Below, one piece after another: positions 34,023 through 46,100 of a DNA stretch of 64,000 nucleotides. Under the pieces are notes generated by a model, which was not told where the DNA came from, ran no database searches, and saw only the letters and a program-made list of their open reading frames with translations. Location: positions 1,612,001-1,676,000 of the forward strand of contig NC_085925.1 of NCBI RefSeq assembly GCF_035222485.1. Direction: 5' to 3'. This stretch comes from Podospora pseudoanserina. Lineage: Eukaryota; Ascomycota; Sordariomycetes; Sordariales; Podosporaceae. The first letter of the stretch is position 1; every line of letters starts with the position of its first letter. Position numbers and translations under genes: made by a program.

Positions 34023-34759
34023 GGTGACGGTCTGATATGAATTTGTGGTTGGGTAAATGCCCGTCTTAAACAAGCAACAGGGCAACAAATGGAAAGAAAG
34101 AGCGGCAGACCAAGAGGAAAATCGTCAAAGTTTAGGGAAGCAAGAATGGCAGAGAGTTTTAGGTGCCAGGTTCCTAGAAGAGCAGGAGGATAAAAACCGA
34201 CCTCAATGCAACCAACTGAATCCACCAGCTGATGCAGGTTTTGGCAGCGACGCAACGGGCAGCGGCTGATGGCCTGTGCTTTGCAGGGACAGGGCCAGTG
34301 ATAATGAGACCGAGCTGACGGAGCTTCGCTGCTGAATCTGTTCAATTACGTAGCCGATAGCGATAATTACTCACTCACCGCCCGAGGTCGCCTTCCATAT
34401 CTTCCATATGGCCGGCAGAATCGACGCTTTTCTTCGGCCCTACACAGGCGGTGAACACTTGCTCTTCTTCACCCGATAACGCCGCCGGACCTTTTCGTTT
34501 CCGATGCTCGACCTCCACACGGCACGCGGGATGCCAAGCTCCAAGCTCCAATCCCTGCCACTCCGCCGAGACCCCTGTACGATGCCAACCGCAACGACTG
34601 CATTGACAGCCGCGGACGCATCACCAGAAACAGACGACATCGACACAATGGAGCACCCCCACGATGCATGACTGACGAATTACATGTCCCCTTATCAACG
34701 AGAGATTCTAGTATAATACCAGTCTCCGATAGAGCAGAAGTCATCGCGACATCGGCGCC
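34023..34759. promoter_or_regulatory. Divergent promoter region of idh2 and sec5
   Basis: 737 bp separate the two ATGs, which face away from each other. A GC-rich patch lies at 34380-34680. No specific factor site is claimed. Confidence 0.6.
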
Positions 34760-37700
34760 ATGGCTGACATCGAGCGAGAGCGGGCCGTTCTCGACTTCTA
34801 CCAAATATCATCGCTGAAACCTGAAACGCTGGTCCAGTGGCCAACAGAGAAAGACCGCGACAGTGACGCCTCTGAAGATGAGAGTGTCAAGAAAAAGGCG
34901 AACAGGAGGAAGTCGAGATACCAGGCATTGGAAAGGGCTGTGAGCACCAGGAGTAGCTTCGTCCCTGGTTCTGAGACTTCAGGGAGTGGTGTTGCGAATT
35001 TGGTGCAGCGAGACGAGCCAGACCCCCTAGGGTCAACCGACAGTGTTGTTCGGACATTAAAACAGCTGGGGGTTCCTCTTCAAGATGACTTGAAGCTTCG
35101 TAAGTTTGTAGGATGTCGTGTTTTTGATATACCAAGATACTTACTTGGACATGCTCTCAGGCAACCGATTCCTCCTCTCCTCGACGACCTTTTCCCCAGC
35201 GCTCTTCCTATCCCAAATGCACGCCACAGCCGATACCCAATCCCTCCTCAGCGGTCTAGACATACTGTCTCGATCGATCGACCAAAAATCCGCCTCCCTG
35301 AAAGTGCTCGTCGAATCCAACTTTGAGCGCTTCGTCCGCGCCAAAGCCACCATCGACAATGTCTACAAAGAAATGAAATACCGCGGGGTTGATCCCACGC
35401 CGCCTCGGGCCAGGGCGCACTCTCGACATGCCAGCAGGAATAGTTTTCGGAGTGGCAGCGGAGCGCCCATGACGAGCCCCCTGAACCCTGCGACGGACCC
35501 TAGAAAGAAGAACGCTTTGGCGAAAGAAAGCGAGTACGGTATTTTGGGTATCAAAGCGCCATTGCTTGATGTATCGGCCAAGGCAGAGGAGGTTTGGGGC
35601 CCAGCTCTCGGTGGCCGGGAGAAGGAAGAGCATTTGAAAACTGTGGCCTCGTCGCTGGATAGCTACAAGGAGTACGTTGAGATCAGTGCAGCTATCGCTG
35701 ACAGCATCAAGCGCAATGACCATGAATCATTGGTGGAGGAATACACAAAAGCGAGAAGATTTGCCGAACAAGCAAAGCAGCTCGCGCGGGAACTCGAGGG
35801 GTCGCAGCCAGATGAGGACCAGGTGTATCGTATCGTACTGGCAGCGCGCATGTGGCATGACGTGGAGGAACAAATCAGCAACCTCAAACGTGATATCTGG
35901 AGGAGCTTGGTATCTCCATACAACATGGCAAAGCCAGACTCTGGGAAGTCGGGTGACCAGCATATGGAACTGATCACCCTCCTCCTGGAGCTCGGTGTGG
36001 AAGACAACCCCATCTGGGTGTGGCTGCTCAGTCGTTACGACTACTTGAAGAGCAAGATTCAGTCGACGACGGAGCGGTCCAAGGTCGAGATTGAGATCCT
36101 GAGGCGCCGTCTTGCCAATTCTGAGAAGCCGAGCCCTCAGACGATTGCTTCTCATATGCGAACTCTTGGACGTCAGTCCCTCGAATCAAAGACTAAAACC
36201 TTTGACTCCCCTGACATTGCCGAGTTGTGGGAGCTCAACGTGGCTTATATGAGCAACTTGCTCTCCTCTCAGGGAATTTTGGGAGAGGTTCTCGAGTTTT
36301 GGCAGACGGTTCAGGGGTTTATTCAGGGGAAGACGCAGAGGAGCTTGCCGGTTGGGTATAGAGGCGAGTCGAAGGAGCATCATCGGTTGTCTCAACAGGG
36401 CACGGTTGATCTCCAGAAGGGCGCTGTGGAACTGATCAGTTTGATTCGGGAGAGTGTGTTGATGTTTTTTGCTGGGCCTCCGCCAGAGGATATCTCGTTG
36501 CTGTTCTCGCCTATGCCGCAGACGCCGAGCACGCCGGGGTATGGTGGGAATTTGACACCGCGAGACCCGAGGTTCAATCTTGATCCGAATAATATCCCGC
36601 CACCGTCGCCGAGGAGGGGGGAGGCTTGGGAGAAGTTTGCGTTTTGGCCGCCGTGGTCTAATTCGTTGAGTGGTGTTCACTACCTCGCTCGGATGTTGGT
36701 TCTTGTTGGTGTGGCGGCGTGCGATATGGCTTCTATTGAACCGGTCGGGCAGGGAGATGCAGCCGAAGTCGAGCGGGTTAAGACCCTGGTTGGCGTGGCA
36801 AGGGAACGATGCGTGACTGCGTTGTGCGCGGCGTGGAACAGGGACGCCGAAAACATCAAGTACGTGGAGGACTGGAACAGGTCCCCGGACAGAAAAGAGG
36901 TGACCAAGATGCCTGCCAGTTTCAAGGCGTTTGAAGGGGCGTTGTTGGCGGGTATGCAGAACATTCTCTACATCTCGGAAGCTATGGACAAACCGGGTGC
37001 TGGGGAGATTGTTCTGCCTCCGCCGCCGAAGCTGTTACAGATGGTTAGAAGCCAGTATGTGACGACGCTGTACAAGGCGCTGAGCGGGATGGTGGAGAAT
37101 GCGGAAAGGCCGGTGAAGAAGGCGGATGATGAGTGGACGGTGGATGTGGATGGGTATGTTCTCGTTAGCAGTGCTGCTGCGCCTAGGGCGTCGACGGCGG
37201 TGGGAGGGAGTACGATTGATGCTGGTGATCGGGTATGTTTATTTTTTTCCCCTCTATATCCATGAAGTTACTGACCGCAGTAGAACGTCCGCATGCTATT
37301 AACCCTCTCCAACCTCTCGGCCCTCCGCACCGAAATCGTCCCCGACCTCAACACCCAGTTTGAAAACGCGTTTAGCGTCAAACTCACCGATGAGACAAAA
37401 ACCATCCGTGACGTCCTCAGTCAAATCGATGCTCGGCTCTTCCAATCCTACACCCGCCCCGCCATTGAGACACTGAAACGCATCATCCGCGCCGGAGTGT
37501 CGGATCCAAACTGGGCGCCCTCCTCCCCGTCCCGGCCAAAAGAAGTCCGTCCTTATGTCTACGAGGCGCTCCTGTCTCTCGTCCTCGTCCACACTCAGGT
37601 ATCGACCACAGCCGCGACATTGACCTCCCAGGTCCTGTCTTATCTGCTCGAACAAGCCTCGAAGGAACTGCTGGAAGCTTTCAAGTCGAGGCAGCGGTAT

Positions 37701-37997
37701 GACCTTGAAGCACTGATGCAAGCAACATTGGATGTTGAGTTTGTGGCGCAGACGCTGAGCCATTACACTACTGACCGGGCAAGCGAGCTCCAGAGCCAGA
37801 TTTATCAGGAGTTGGATGGGAGGACAGATAATGAGGCTAGGGCAAGGTTGCAGGGGGAGTTGCCGGAGATGAGGGCAGTTCTGAAGAGGTTGAGGGAGGC
37901 GAGTAAGAGCGAGTTTGCTTGTTTTAGGAAACCTAAGAAGCCGGTAGGAAATGGGCTGGAGAGGAGGGAGACCGGGGGGAGTGTGGGGAGTTTGTGA
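34760..37997 (+). CDS. sec5: Exocyst complex subunit SEC5
   Basis: Exons 34760-35099, 35161-37232 and 37284-37997 give 1041 aa. Introns are 61 nt (GTAAGT...CTCAG) and 51 nt (GTATGT, branch TACTGACC; acceptor CAGTAG chosen because the earlier CAG would insert a stop). The start at 34760 (ADIERERAVLDFYQ) fits the conserved N-terminus of filamentous-fungal SEC5. Residues about 110-210 hold the core signature with STTFSPALFLSQMH and FERFVRAKATIDNVYKEMKY, the part that tethers SEC5 in the complex; the rest is mostly helical rod, with a proline-rich loop near 580-620. SEC5 helps the octameric exocyst dock secretory vesicles at growing tips and septa. No TIG domain, as expected for fungi. Confidence 0.94.
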
Positions 37998-39506
37998 GGA
38001 ACGTTTTATGGATATTGAACTTGTAAGGATCATTTCAGCAGAGCAGGTTAGGCATGTTAGTTAGGGATTTTCAGGGGGGGTTATGTTAGAAGAGAGAAGG
38101 AAAGTAGGTTATGGGAGTTAGTTTGGTGGTTAGATGTTTTGATAAGTCAGAGTGGTTTTGAAGAAGAATGTCTTTTGTGTGATCTTGAGCGTTGTTTGTA
38201 AGTTGGGATACTGGAACGAGAAGCTAGGAATGATACGCGAGAGAACCTGAGATAATAGACAAGTAAAGCCGGGACAAAGTTGGGATCGTATGCAGGAAAA
38301 CCTCGGGTTATGCTTGGATAAATTCTTTCCATGTGTTTGGACTCTAAGGACAGACAGGCAAGTTCAGATGTATCAAGAGAGAGAGAAACCCTTTCCAAAG
38401 CGCCCTATCTATCTTTTCAGCAACCCCCCCCCCTTTGCCAATGATTTGTAGATCATATGCTTTTACTTTTAAATATGCTGCTCCTTTCAATATTGGTGAG
38501 ATAAGTGTTCATCTTTATTTGGTCAAAGACATGTGTTAAAAGAGACGGAATAGTGACAAACATCTCTGGGAACGCGATCGCCAGATGAGTAAATATATAT
38601 AGCGCCGTCCGTTAAAGCGATCCGTGGAAAAAAAACGAAGTAAAAAAACAGCAAAGCAACAAAGAAAAGGGCCAGCAAGTAGGCCTAAGACTGCAAATCC
38701 AATATAAATAACCAGGGCGTCCTTAAAGGTCATCTCGCCGGCAAATCTGGTTGCTTCTCCATTAATGTGAAGATAAGAGTGTTCATCAGTGCCTGCGTAT
38801 CTCATACCTCATGCTTTAACACATTGTGTACAAGAAAAAAACAGAAATCTTCATTTTCATACTTGGGTATTTTTTGGTCTATTGAACCATCCGTATCAGC
38901 GCCGGAGAAAATCACCTCCTACTCCTTCCCACTTCCCTGCTGGATTTCGTCGACAACACCCCAAGTCATACAGTAGCTCCATCATTATCTTTCATTTCCG
39001 CTTACTCCCTCCCAGCCTCCTGCAAAACTCCCCATTCATTGTAGTCGTACAGTACGCTTGGTACATGTTGTGTGGTAAAATATATATGTCGTGTGCTTTT
39101 TTTAGGGTTTTGCGCTTTTGGTGTTATTGTGATTTGGTATCCGACAGCGTAAGAAATATAATGTCCAGTTTGTGTTGTTTGATTCCCCCCAACTGTCCAG
39201 GTGCAGGTATCCATTCGAGCTCATGTCAAAAAGCCCTCCCATCACTCCAACTCCCGCCTTTCGCTTCCAAGCAAGACAAAGCCAGATTAAATAGATCATC
39301 AACTGGGCAAACAAAAACAATGTTGGCCCGACATCTCTGAGAAATGAAAAAAAAAGCCATGTTGATGTCTAGTGCCTCCATCTAGCCCTCTAGTCTGAGG
39401 ATGGTGGCAAGAGAAGCGTGGAGCAAAAGAGAAGCTCAAATGATCGGGGGTCCGTCGGCGAGAAGTTCGGTTGGTCTTGTTTGGCTTTTACTGTAGCAAC
39501 TGTACG
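37998..39506. other. Convergent intergenic region between sec5 and the zinc regulator
   Basis: 1.5 kb holding two 3' flanks. AT-rich from about 38440 to 39130, with poly-A/T runs near 38625-38650. One small minus-strand frame with a membrane helix (38536-38805) is listed separately. Otherwise nothing seen. Confidence 0.45.
38536..38805 (-). CDS. Possible small single-pass membrane protein, 89 aa
   Basis: An ATG-started minus-strand frame encodes a polar N-terminus, a strongly hydrophobic segment of about 28 residues (from about residue 29: ALVIYIGFAVLGLLAGPFLC onward), and a basic tail rich in Arg. The topology would suit a small tail- or signal-anchored protein. There is no intron, no family resemblance, and the surrounding DNA is AT-rich, so a chance frame in a T-rich stretch is a real alternative. 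Confidence 0.25.
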   Translation of the reverse strand: MRYAGTDEHSYLHINGEATRFAGEMTFKDALVIYIGFAVLGLLAGPFLCCFAVFLLRFFSTDRFNGRRYIYLLIWRSRSQRCLSLFRLF

Positions 39507-41913
39507 TCATGACATGTTAGTTTCCCATCCACTGAACCAGAGAGAGCAAAAAAGGTGCTTACAGTCCAAGTCAATGGCCTCAAAATAGGCCTGGATCAAC
39601 GGGTTCGCATCATCAGTCACCAACTTCCCATCAGACTCCCGACGTGATGTGCGTGGAAGCGCTTTACGAATCCCTAGCAACATGTGCAACAGCTCGGCGA
39701 TGACGGAGCCCTGCTGGGCGAAGCTGCCTGGGTCCTTCTCGAGCGGCCACTGGCCCCTTAGGTTCGGCTGTTCCCAAGCCCGGAAAGCCCAGATGGACTT
39801 TTCCACGCAATTGAGCAAGATCAAAACGGCAAAATACATGTTGTAGTCAATCTTGACTTTGCTGTCTTGCAGCACACGCTGCATGCCAGTCAACAGCGCT
39901 TTGCTAGTGGCCGCTGCTTTTCTCTCTGTGGCCGCGGCAAGCTGAAGACAGATTGTATGGAACAATTCGCCATCTGTCTCTTCCTTGATGATCCTGGGCT
40001 GAAGCTCGTTCTCCCCGTTCTTGACGGTGATGGTCCACTGTCGCTCGCGATCCAGTATTTCAACCAGACCCCACAACTCAAGGGACTTCTTGAGAAGCTC
40101 ATCATTGGTTCTTGTCGCAACGTCGACGGCAGTCTGCAAAGTAATGCGCATAAACTGTGATGGCTCGCGCCGAATCATTTCTGGCAAGACCTCGCGCATG
40201 TACGTCTCCACTCGAGCAGGAACGTCTTGGTTGTCGTTGTCAAGCATGGCGATGTGGTAGCTGGAGGGATGGTCTTCTGCTATGCTTGCATCAAGCAGCT
40301 TCCCCTCCGCATCCCTCTCAGGCTCGCTCTGTAGAACGAGCAGCTGAAGTCGAGACTCGTAGTCCGGGAAATGACAAGCTTCAATCAAGATTCCATGGTG
40401 TTGAAGAGCCACAGTATGCTTGATCCCATTTACCCGGGCCTGGGCGAGGACTATTTGTACTCCGGCAGAGTACAGGTCCAACTGTTCTGAGAACTTGGTG
40501 CGCACGCACCCATTGCGCCACACGCGAGGTGATAGCACTTTGCGACAGGTATCACAGGGCGAACCCTGAGAGCACGTCTTTCGCAGCACGCGGCAACGAA
40601 TGCAGGCTCCAATCTTGCGGACTTCCTGGACCTCCTTTCTCCTGTCAGGGTTGAACCGAGCGCGAGAATGTCGCGACTTGGCACCATTGGCGGTGTCGAG
40701 GCGGAACCCTCCCTTCGCGTGGGGCGCAGGAGGTTGAGGCAACGGGCTGTTCAGAGGCATCTGGAAAGAAGCCGCCGCGTAGTTGCCATCTACCCAAGCC
40801 GGCGCATCGCTCGTTACCGGAATCATAGGAGCATTGGGCATGGTAGTGACTGGAATTCCAGAACTCTGGATCAGGGACTCGGGAAGCGCAGGCGGTGTGG
40901 GCGTCGGCGGTGGTTGGTCCTCCAGCCCAGACTGCTCAGGGGTCGAGATATTGCTGTTTTCGGCTACGGCAGCAGCTACGGCAGCAGCAGCAGCCGCGGC
41001 CACAGCGGCGGTATTCGCTTGATTCGCAGCCTCTGTCACGGCCGCAACAGTCGCCTCATCGGCTAGAAGCTCGGGATCCAGGAATGCTGGGTGCAGGCGA
41101 GCAGTCGCAGCAGCAGCCATTGAAATGTTGGCAGAATCGGTATTGGCTTCATTTTCTGCGCGTAGTATTTCTTGGAGTCGCTCGTCGGTAATGAGGCCTC
41201 TGTCGCCGGCGTTCGGCGACGGCGGCTCAACTGAGAATGGCGGTCAGCAAAGCATCTCCCCCAACATTTTGTTGCAAAACCCACCCTTCGGGTCTTTCTG
41301 CGCATCAATGTCCTGATTCAACGGCGGATTGTCAAAATTGAATTGATCTTGCATATCAAAGCGTTCTCCAGGCTGCGCAGTCCCCAAATGGGTATTTGGG
41401 ATTGCGCCCGTCATCTGGCCGCGATCGTCATTCTTCTCATTCAAGTCGATTTGTCTCGAGACCTCAGCCAGCACTCCAAGAGCAGTCCAGTCGCGCGACG
41501 TCATAGGAAGGTCGACCGAAGAGCCATCGGAGACCTGGGGGTGAGCATGAGCCTGCTGGTTCTGCTGGAATGTCTTGGATGCATGGCCCATCCCCGAGAG
41601 GGTGAGCAACGCGCTGACTCGATCGGCTTCGCTGATGGCAGGGCATTTCTTGGTGAGATGGCTCGTCAGGCTGTCGAGGCGACCGCGAGGGAAGTGTTCA
41701 CCACATCTGCATTGATTCCACGAGAGAGAGTTAGCAATTGAACATTGGACGGCGAGGTCAGTGTGTCGCAATATAAAGGCGGTCGGGTCTGGCGGCGGCT
41801 GGTAGGCGGTGGGCTTACGATTTGCAGGTATGAGGGTAGCGATTGCTCTGGTCCTGCAACTTGGGTCCTCTTTCGAAGTATTGCAGAATCAGGGCATTAG
41901 GCCGTCTGCCCAT
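39507..41913 (-). CDS. Fungal regulator with BED-like finger and Zn2Cys6-like cluster
   Basis: Minus-strand exons 41913-41819, 41706-41285 and 41230-39507 give 746 aa. Intron 1 splits a cysteine finger: C30-x2-C33 and H48-x4-C53 around GEHFPRGRLDSLTSHL, a BED-type pattern. Intron 2 (54 nt, GTGGGT donor, TGCTGACC branch) restores frame. An Ala-rich and Pro-rich linker (about 210-350) precedes a six-cysteine cluster at 382-414 (C-x2-C-x6-C-x5-C-x2-C-x12-C), preceded by basic residues and followed by VRTKF; this resembles the Zn2Cys6 variant of a group of fungal regulators. The C-terminal 300 residues are helical and probably regulatory. The 3' end may be spliced: GTAAGC follows IDLD, and a CTAACA...TACAG acceptor 61 nt later would replace the last residues and move the stop downstream. 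Targets unknown. Confidence 0.82.
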
Positions 41914-43116
41914 TGTCGCGATCAAACGGCCGGCCGGGCGGTCTGTGGGGCGAAAGCTATATACGTGCGGTGACGGTTTACAGCGAGAGTCGGAGAGGGG
42001 TCTTTTGGTGATGTGAAAATACTGCCGGTTTAAAAAAGTTGGCGGTCAGAAGGTTTGGTCATCCAGTCCTTGCCGTGTTGGGATGGGTGCTCAGCCCAGC
42101 CAGCCCAGTGGGTCTAGTGGGTCACGTGGCTGGCCCGACTGCCAGGTTCACCAGCACACTCACTATGGTAATACAGCACGGATTGAAATGCTCCGGTAAT
42201 ACGAAGAAAAGTAGCACACCAAGACCAGATTATCCGTCTGGGACTTCTAGGAAGTATCAATTCCCAAGATGCCAAGTAAATATCCAAGAAAGTATGTCAT
42301 CACGAGCCTACCCTCTAGGCATGAGGTCAACACACACCTGTTAATGAACTGTGGCATCCACACGGGTAAATATCGCTGTATGGTGTGTAACGAATTACCT
42401 GCATGCCGATCAAAAAAGAATTCCCCTACCCCGGTTGGCATCCCGCCCGTCGGGTTCTTGGCAGGCGTCAGTTAACGATGACATGAAGCCTAGTTGCTGG
42501 GGTCCCATTGTGTGCTGGACTGTGCTGTGCTGCGCTGTTCTGGCATATGAAGCATGCGGACGCCTCGGGGCACACACGCAGGCGGCATCCTCAAAACCCC
42601 GATTGCTCAGCCTCCTCCTCTCATGGATCACCGTCCACATCCACAGCTATCTATTTGTGTTCCGTTCCTGAGAAGCCGACCGTCTCACCTTCCCGGCCCT
42701 CAGTGACCTCACCATGTGTGAACACCCCCTTTATAACAAGGGCACGCTAGGAAGGATAAGCTTTAATTAGCTAACTGAGCTCCATCTCCCACAACACCAT
42801 CCCAGTATTGCAACCAGCCAAACCAGATCCAGAACATTTTCAGTGCCCTTCTCGAACAAATCTCGCCTCTTGCAACTACATTCCCTCAAGTCTCAGCACC
42901 AGTGTCGTCCTGCCAACTCAGCACATTGGCTCACTTGGCTCATGATCGGACCAATGTTCTCATGAAACTACTGTGTACCCGAAGACCAACACAATCTTTA
43001 CCGAGCCTTCCGTCTGTTTGATACGGCAACTTTCGCTACCTTGAGCTGATGATCTACGTCATATATTTCCTACCGATTTGACGCGCAGTCATAGTCACGG
43101 GCAAAACAAAACAACG
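41914..43116. promoter_or_regulatory. Divergent intergenic region between the zinc regulator and the esterase
   Basis: 1.2 kb containing the promoters of both genes. The right half (42780-43115) is C/A-rich, leader-like. No gene seen; frames at 42039-42671 lack support. Confidence 0.5.
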
Positions 43117-46100
43117 ATGCTTCTCCTCCACCAATCTGGCAGCGTCAAGATTGGCGAGGTGGTGCGCTACACAGTCACTTACACCCCCTCGGCAGATCGC
43201 ATCCTCCCATCGCCAGAGTTCCTGTACTTGCGCATCAAGAATACTTGTGCCATTGCTCTTCGCGCAGCCTTCGTTCACGGTCCTTACACACTCTCGGTTG
43301 CCGCCTACCCATCCCATTTCGATCCGAACGAGAAGTTTGAAGAGCCTCGTCGCTATGGCGTCCCCGAGTTCGAACCAATGCTCAAGGCCGGTGCGGCCTG
43401 GAACTGCCACTTGGTAGTGCCCGACAATATCAGACAGTCTGCCGGCGAAGGATGCAGTCAACATGGATACTTTGGAAAAGGACCAGAGCACGACGGGGAG
43501 AGTGTATCTTGGATCATCGAGGTTGCGTCGCAAGTGGTTTTTTCGACTTCGGCGGCTGTGCACTACGAAGTTCTGTTGGCACGAGACGAGAAATCGTTGA
43601 ACCTGGGCTCTGTTGTACCCGTAATAGGAGGTCAGTCACAAGCACCACAGCCAGGGCGGATCAGCGACTTCCAACAGAGTGCGGGTGCTATCAAGGACCA
43701 TCCGGCGCAACAAAAAGGTGTTTTCTCCAGGGCAGTCCACCTGAAAGTTGAGGATACAGCAAGTTTGTGGAACACGCCCCAGCTTCCAGGATGGGACGAC
43801 ATAGGTTGGCTACGGGCAAGGAGCGAAGGAGGAGCTGATGCCCCAGTAGAGCCTGTGATGGCCAGTGGCAAGCCCGAAGACAGGCGCCCCAGACGGTCAT
43901 TCAAACAGAGAAAGGTCCATCTCGTGATTCTCACACACGGCCTGCACAGCAATCTGGGCGCCGATATGTTGTTTTTGAAGGAAAGCATAGATGCTGGAGT
44001 CAAAAAGGCCAAAGCGGATGTCAAAGCCCGAAAAGCCCGAGAGCGGGCAGCCAAGAAGAAAGAAGCAACGCCTGCCGGGGCAGACACTGAGGGAAATGCT
44101 AATACCGAAATCCCCGAGTCAGTGGGCGAGGAAAATAAGGATGAAGATGAGGACGACGAGGACGACGAGGAAGTCGTAGTACGCGGATTTTCTGGGAATG
44201 CAACAAGGACAGAAAGAGGTATCAAATACTTGGGCAAACGGTTGGCAAGACATATTTTGTCCATGACTTATCCAGACCAGCCCTGTCTCCCAACCGCGAA
44301 AGCAGCTTCGGAAGCAATCGCTGCCACACTCAAGGCAAGCTCTCAGAAAAAGAATGGCGGCGAAGAGGCCCACAAACACAGTACAATCCATCATGCTCCA
44401 TCTCCGAGCAATCGACTCTACAAGTTCACCAAGATCAGTTTTATCGGCCATTCACTCGGTGGTCTTGTACAAACCTACGCTGTTGCTTATATTCAGAAAC
44501 ATTCACCGCAGTTCTTTGACCTGATCGAACCTATCAATTTTATCGCCATGGCCACACCCTTCCTCGGGCTGAACCACGAGAATCCCCTGTACGTCAAATT
44601 CGCTTTGGATTTTGGTCTTGTTGGAAGGACAGGCCAAGACTTAGGTCTCACTTGGAGAGCTCCAACGATTGCGAGAAATGGTTGGGGTGCACTCGTGGGC
44701 AATCTTGGGGAACAAGCACACAAACGGGTGTATGGCGAACATCAGCCGGAGTCCAAACCTCTGCTCCGTATCCTGCCCACCGGGCCAGCACACAAAGCAT
44801 TGAAAAAATTCCGAAACCGAACTGTCTACTCAAACGTGGTAAATGACGGAATTGTACCGCTTAGAACTAGCTGCCTCTTGTTTCTCGATTGGCAGGGCCT
44901 GGGACGGGTGGAAAAGGCACGAAGAGAAGTCGGCTTGGTCGAAGCTGTTGTACAAGCCGGGTGGGCAGAATTAACAGGCGCAAATGTCACCACTCCACGA
45001 CTTGCACCATGGTCACCGGAAAACAACGAAAAAGAAGAGGCTAACGAGACGGGCAAAACCACACCTACAGACACAGAGGAGCTTCTTGAAGTGCCGCAGC
45101 CACCGACTAATGCCATGTTGGAGGATGATCGACAGAGTCTGAGATCTGCTGTCGTCAGCCCTTTTCAAGAACAACCGGCTTCTGCAGACTTGCAACAGCT
45201 GTCAAATTCGACGACAAACACTTCCAACCCCTTATCTGGCCTGTTCAACTTCTTCCGGACCGAAAGCCCCAAGCCCCAATCGCCCCCCTCCCCGAAGATA
45301 AATAAGATTTATCAACGAAGTCAGACTCTCAAGGTTGAGAGCGGCTCTACCTCTGTGTCGGTTACCTCTTCGTCCACGTCTAAAGTAACAAGTGGGACTG
45401 AGCTTGGAGATGATGCGGAGGGCCTGACAGCACCACCAAGAACATCAATCTTTGAGTCGGCCGGTGACTTGCTTAACCCAAAATTACCAACCGTTGAGTA
45501 TCTCATCGATCCATCAAAGCGGCACCGAACCATCTTCCATGACAGAATCTACCACCCATCCGATATCCCTCCACCGCCAGTGAAGGACCGGACGTCGACT
45601 CTCCAGATCCGCCGTCGCTCTCTCTCTCGGTCCAGTAGGACGGCCCTGAGCGAGAGCAACTCCCCTCTTGGATCTCCAGGCATTCAGCACAAGGACACTG
45701 GCCTTTCTCAGCAGTCGGAACAGTCCACCAAATCGATGCCAGTAGATTATGAATCTACCGTCAACTCTGCACCCAGCGCGTCCCATGACGAACCAGAAGT
45801 GGTCGACTCCTCACAGATGCGAGTTGAAGAAAAGATTGCGCGCGCCTACCATCGCGGTCTGTCCTGGCGAAAGGTTTTGGTGAAACTAGAACCTGACGCG
45901 CACAACAACGTTGTGGTTCGCCGCATGTTCGCCAACGCTTTCGGCTGGCCGGTCATCCACCATCTCGTACAGTCTCACTTTAGTGACGAAGCTATGGCAA
46001 GAGTCAGGGACGAGGACGAGCCAGGTGTGGAAAGAGCAAAAGGGCTAGACCAAAGCGCGGATGAAACAGGCCGGGAAACGAAGGAAACGATTCGTGGTGG

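Noticed and set aside
37299-38033. Minus-strand frame of 244 codons over the sec5 3' exon
   Set aside because: Shadow of a well-supported sec5 exon; no domain and no splice signals.
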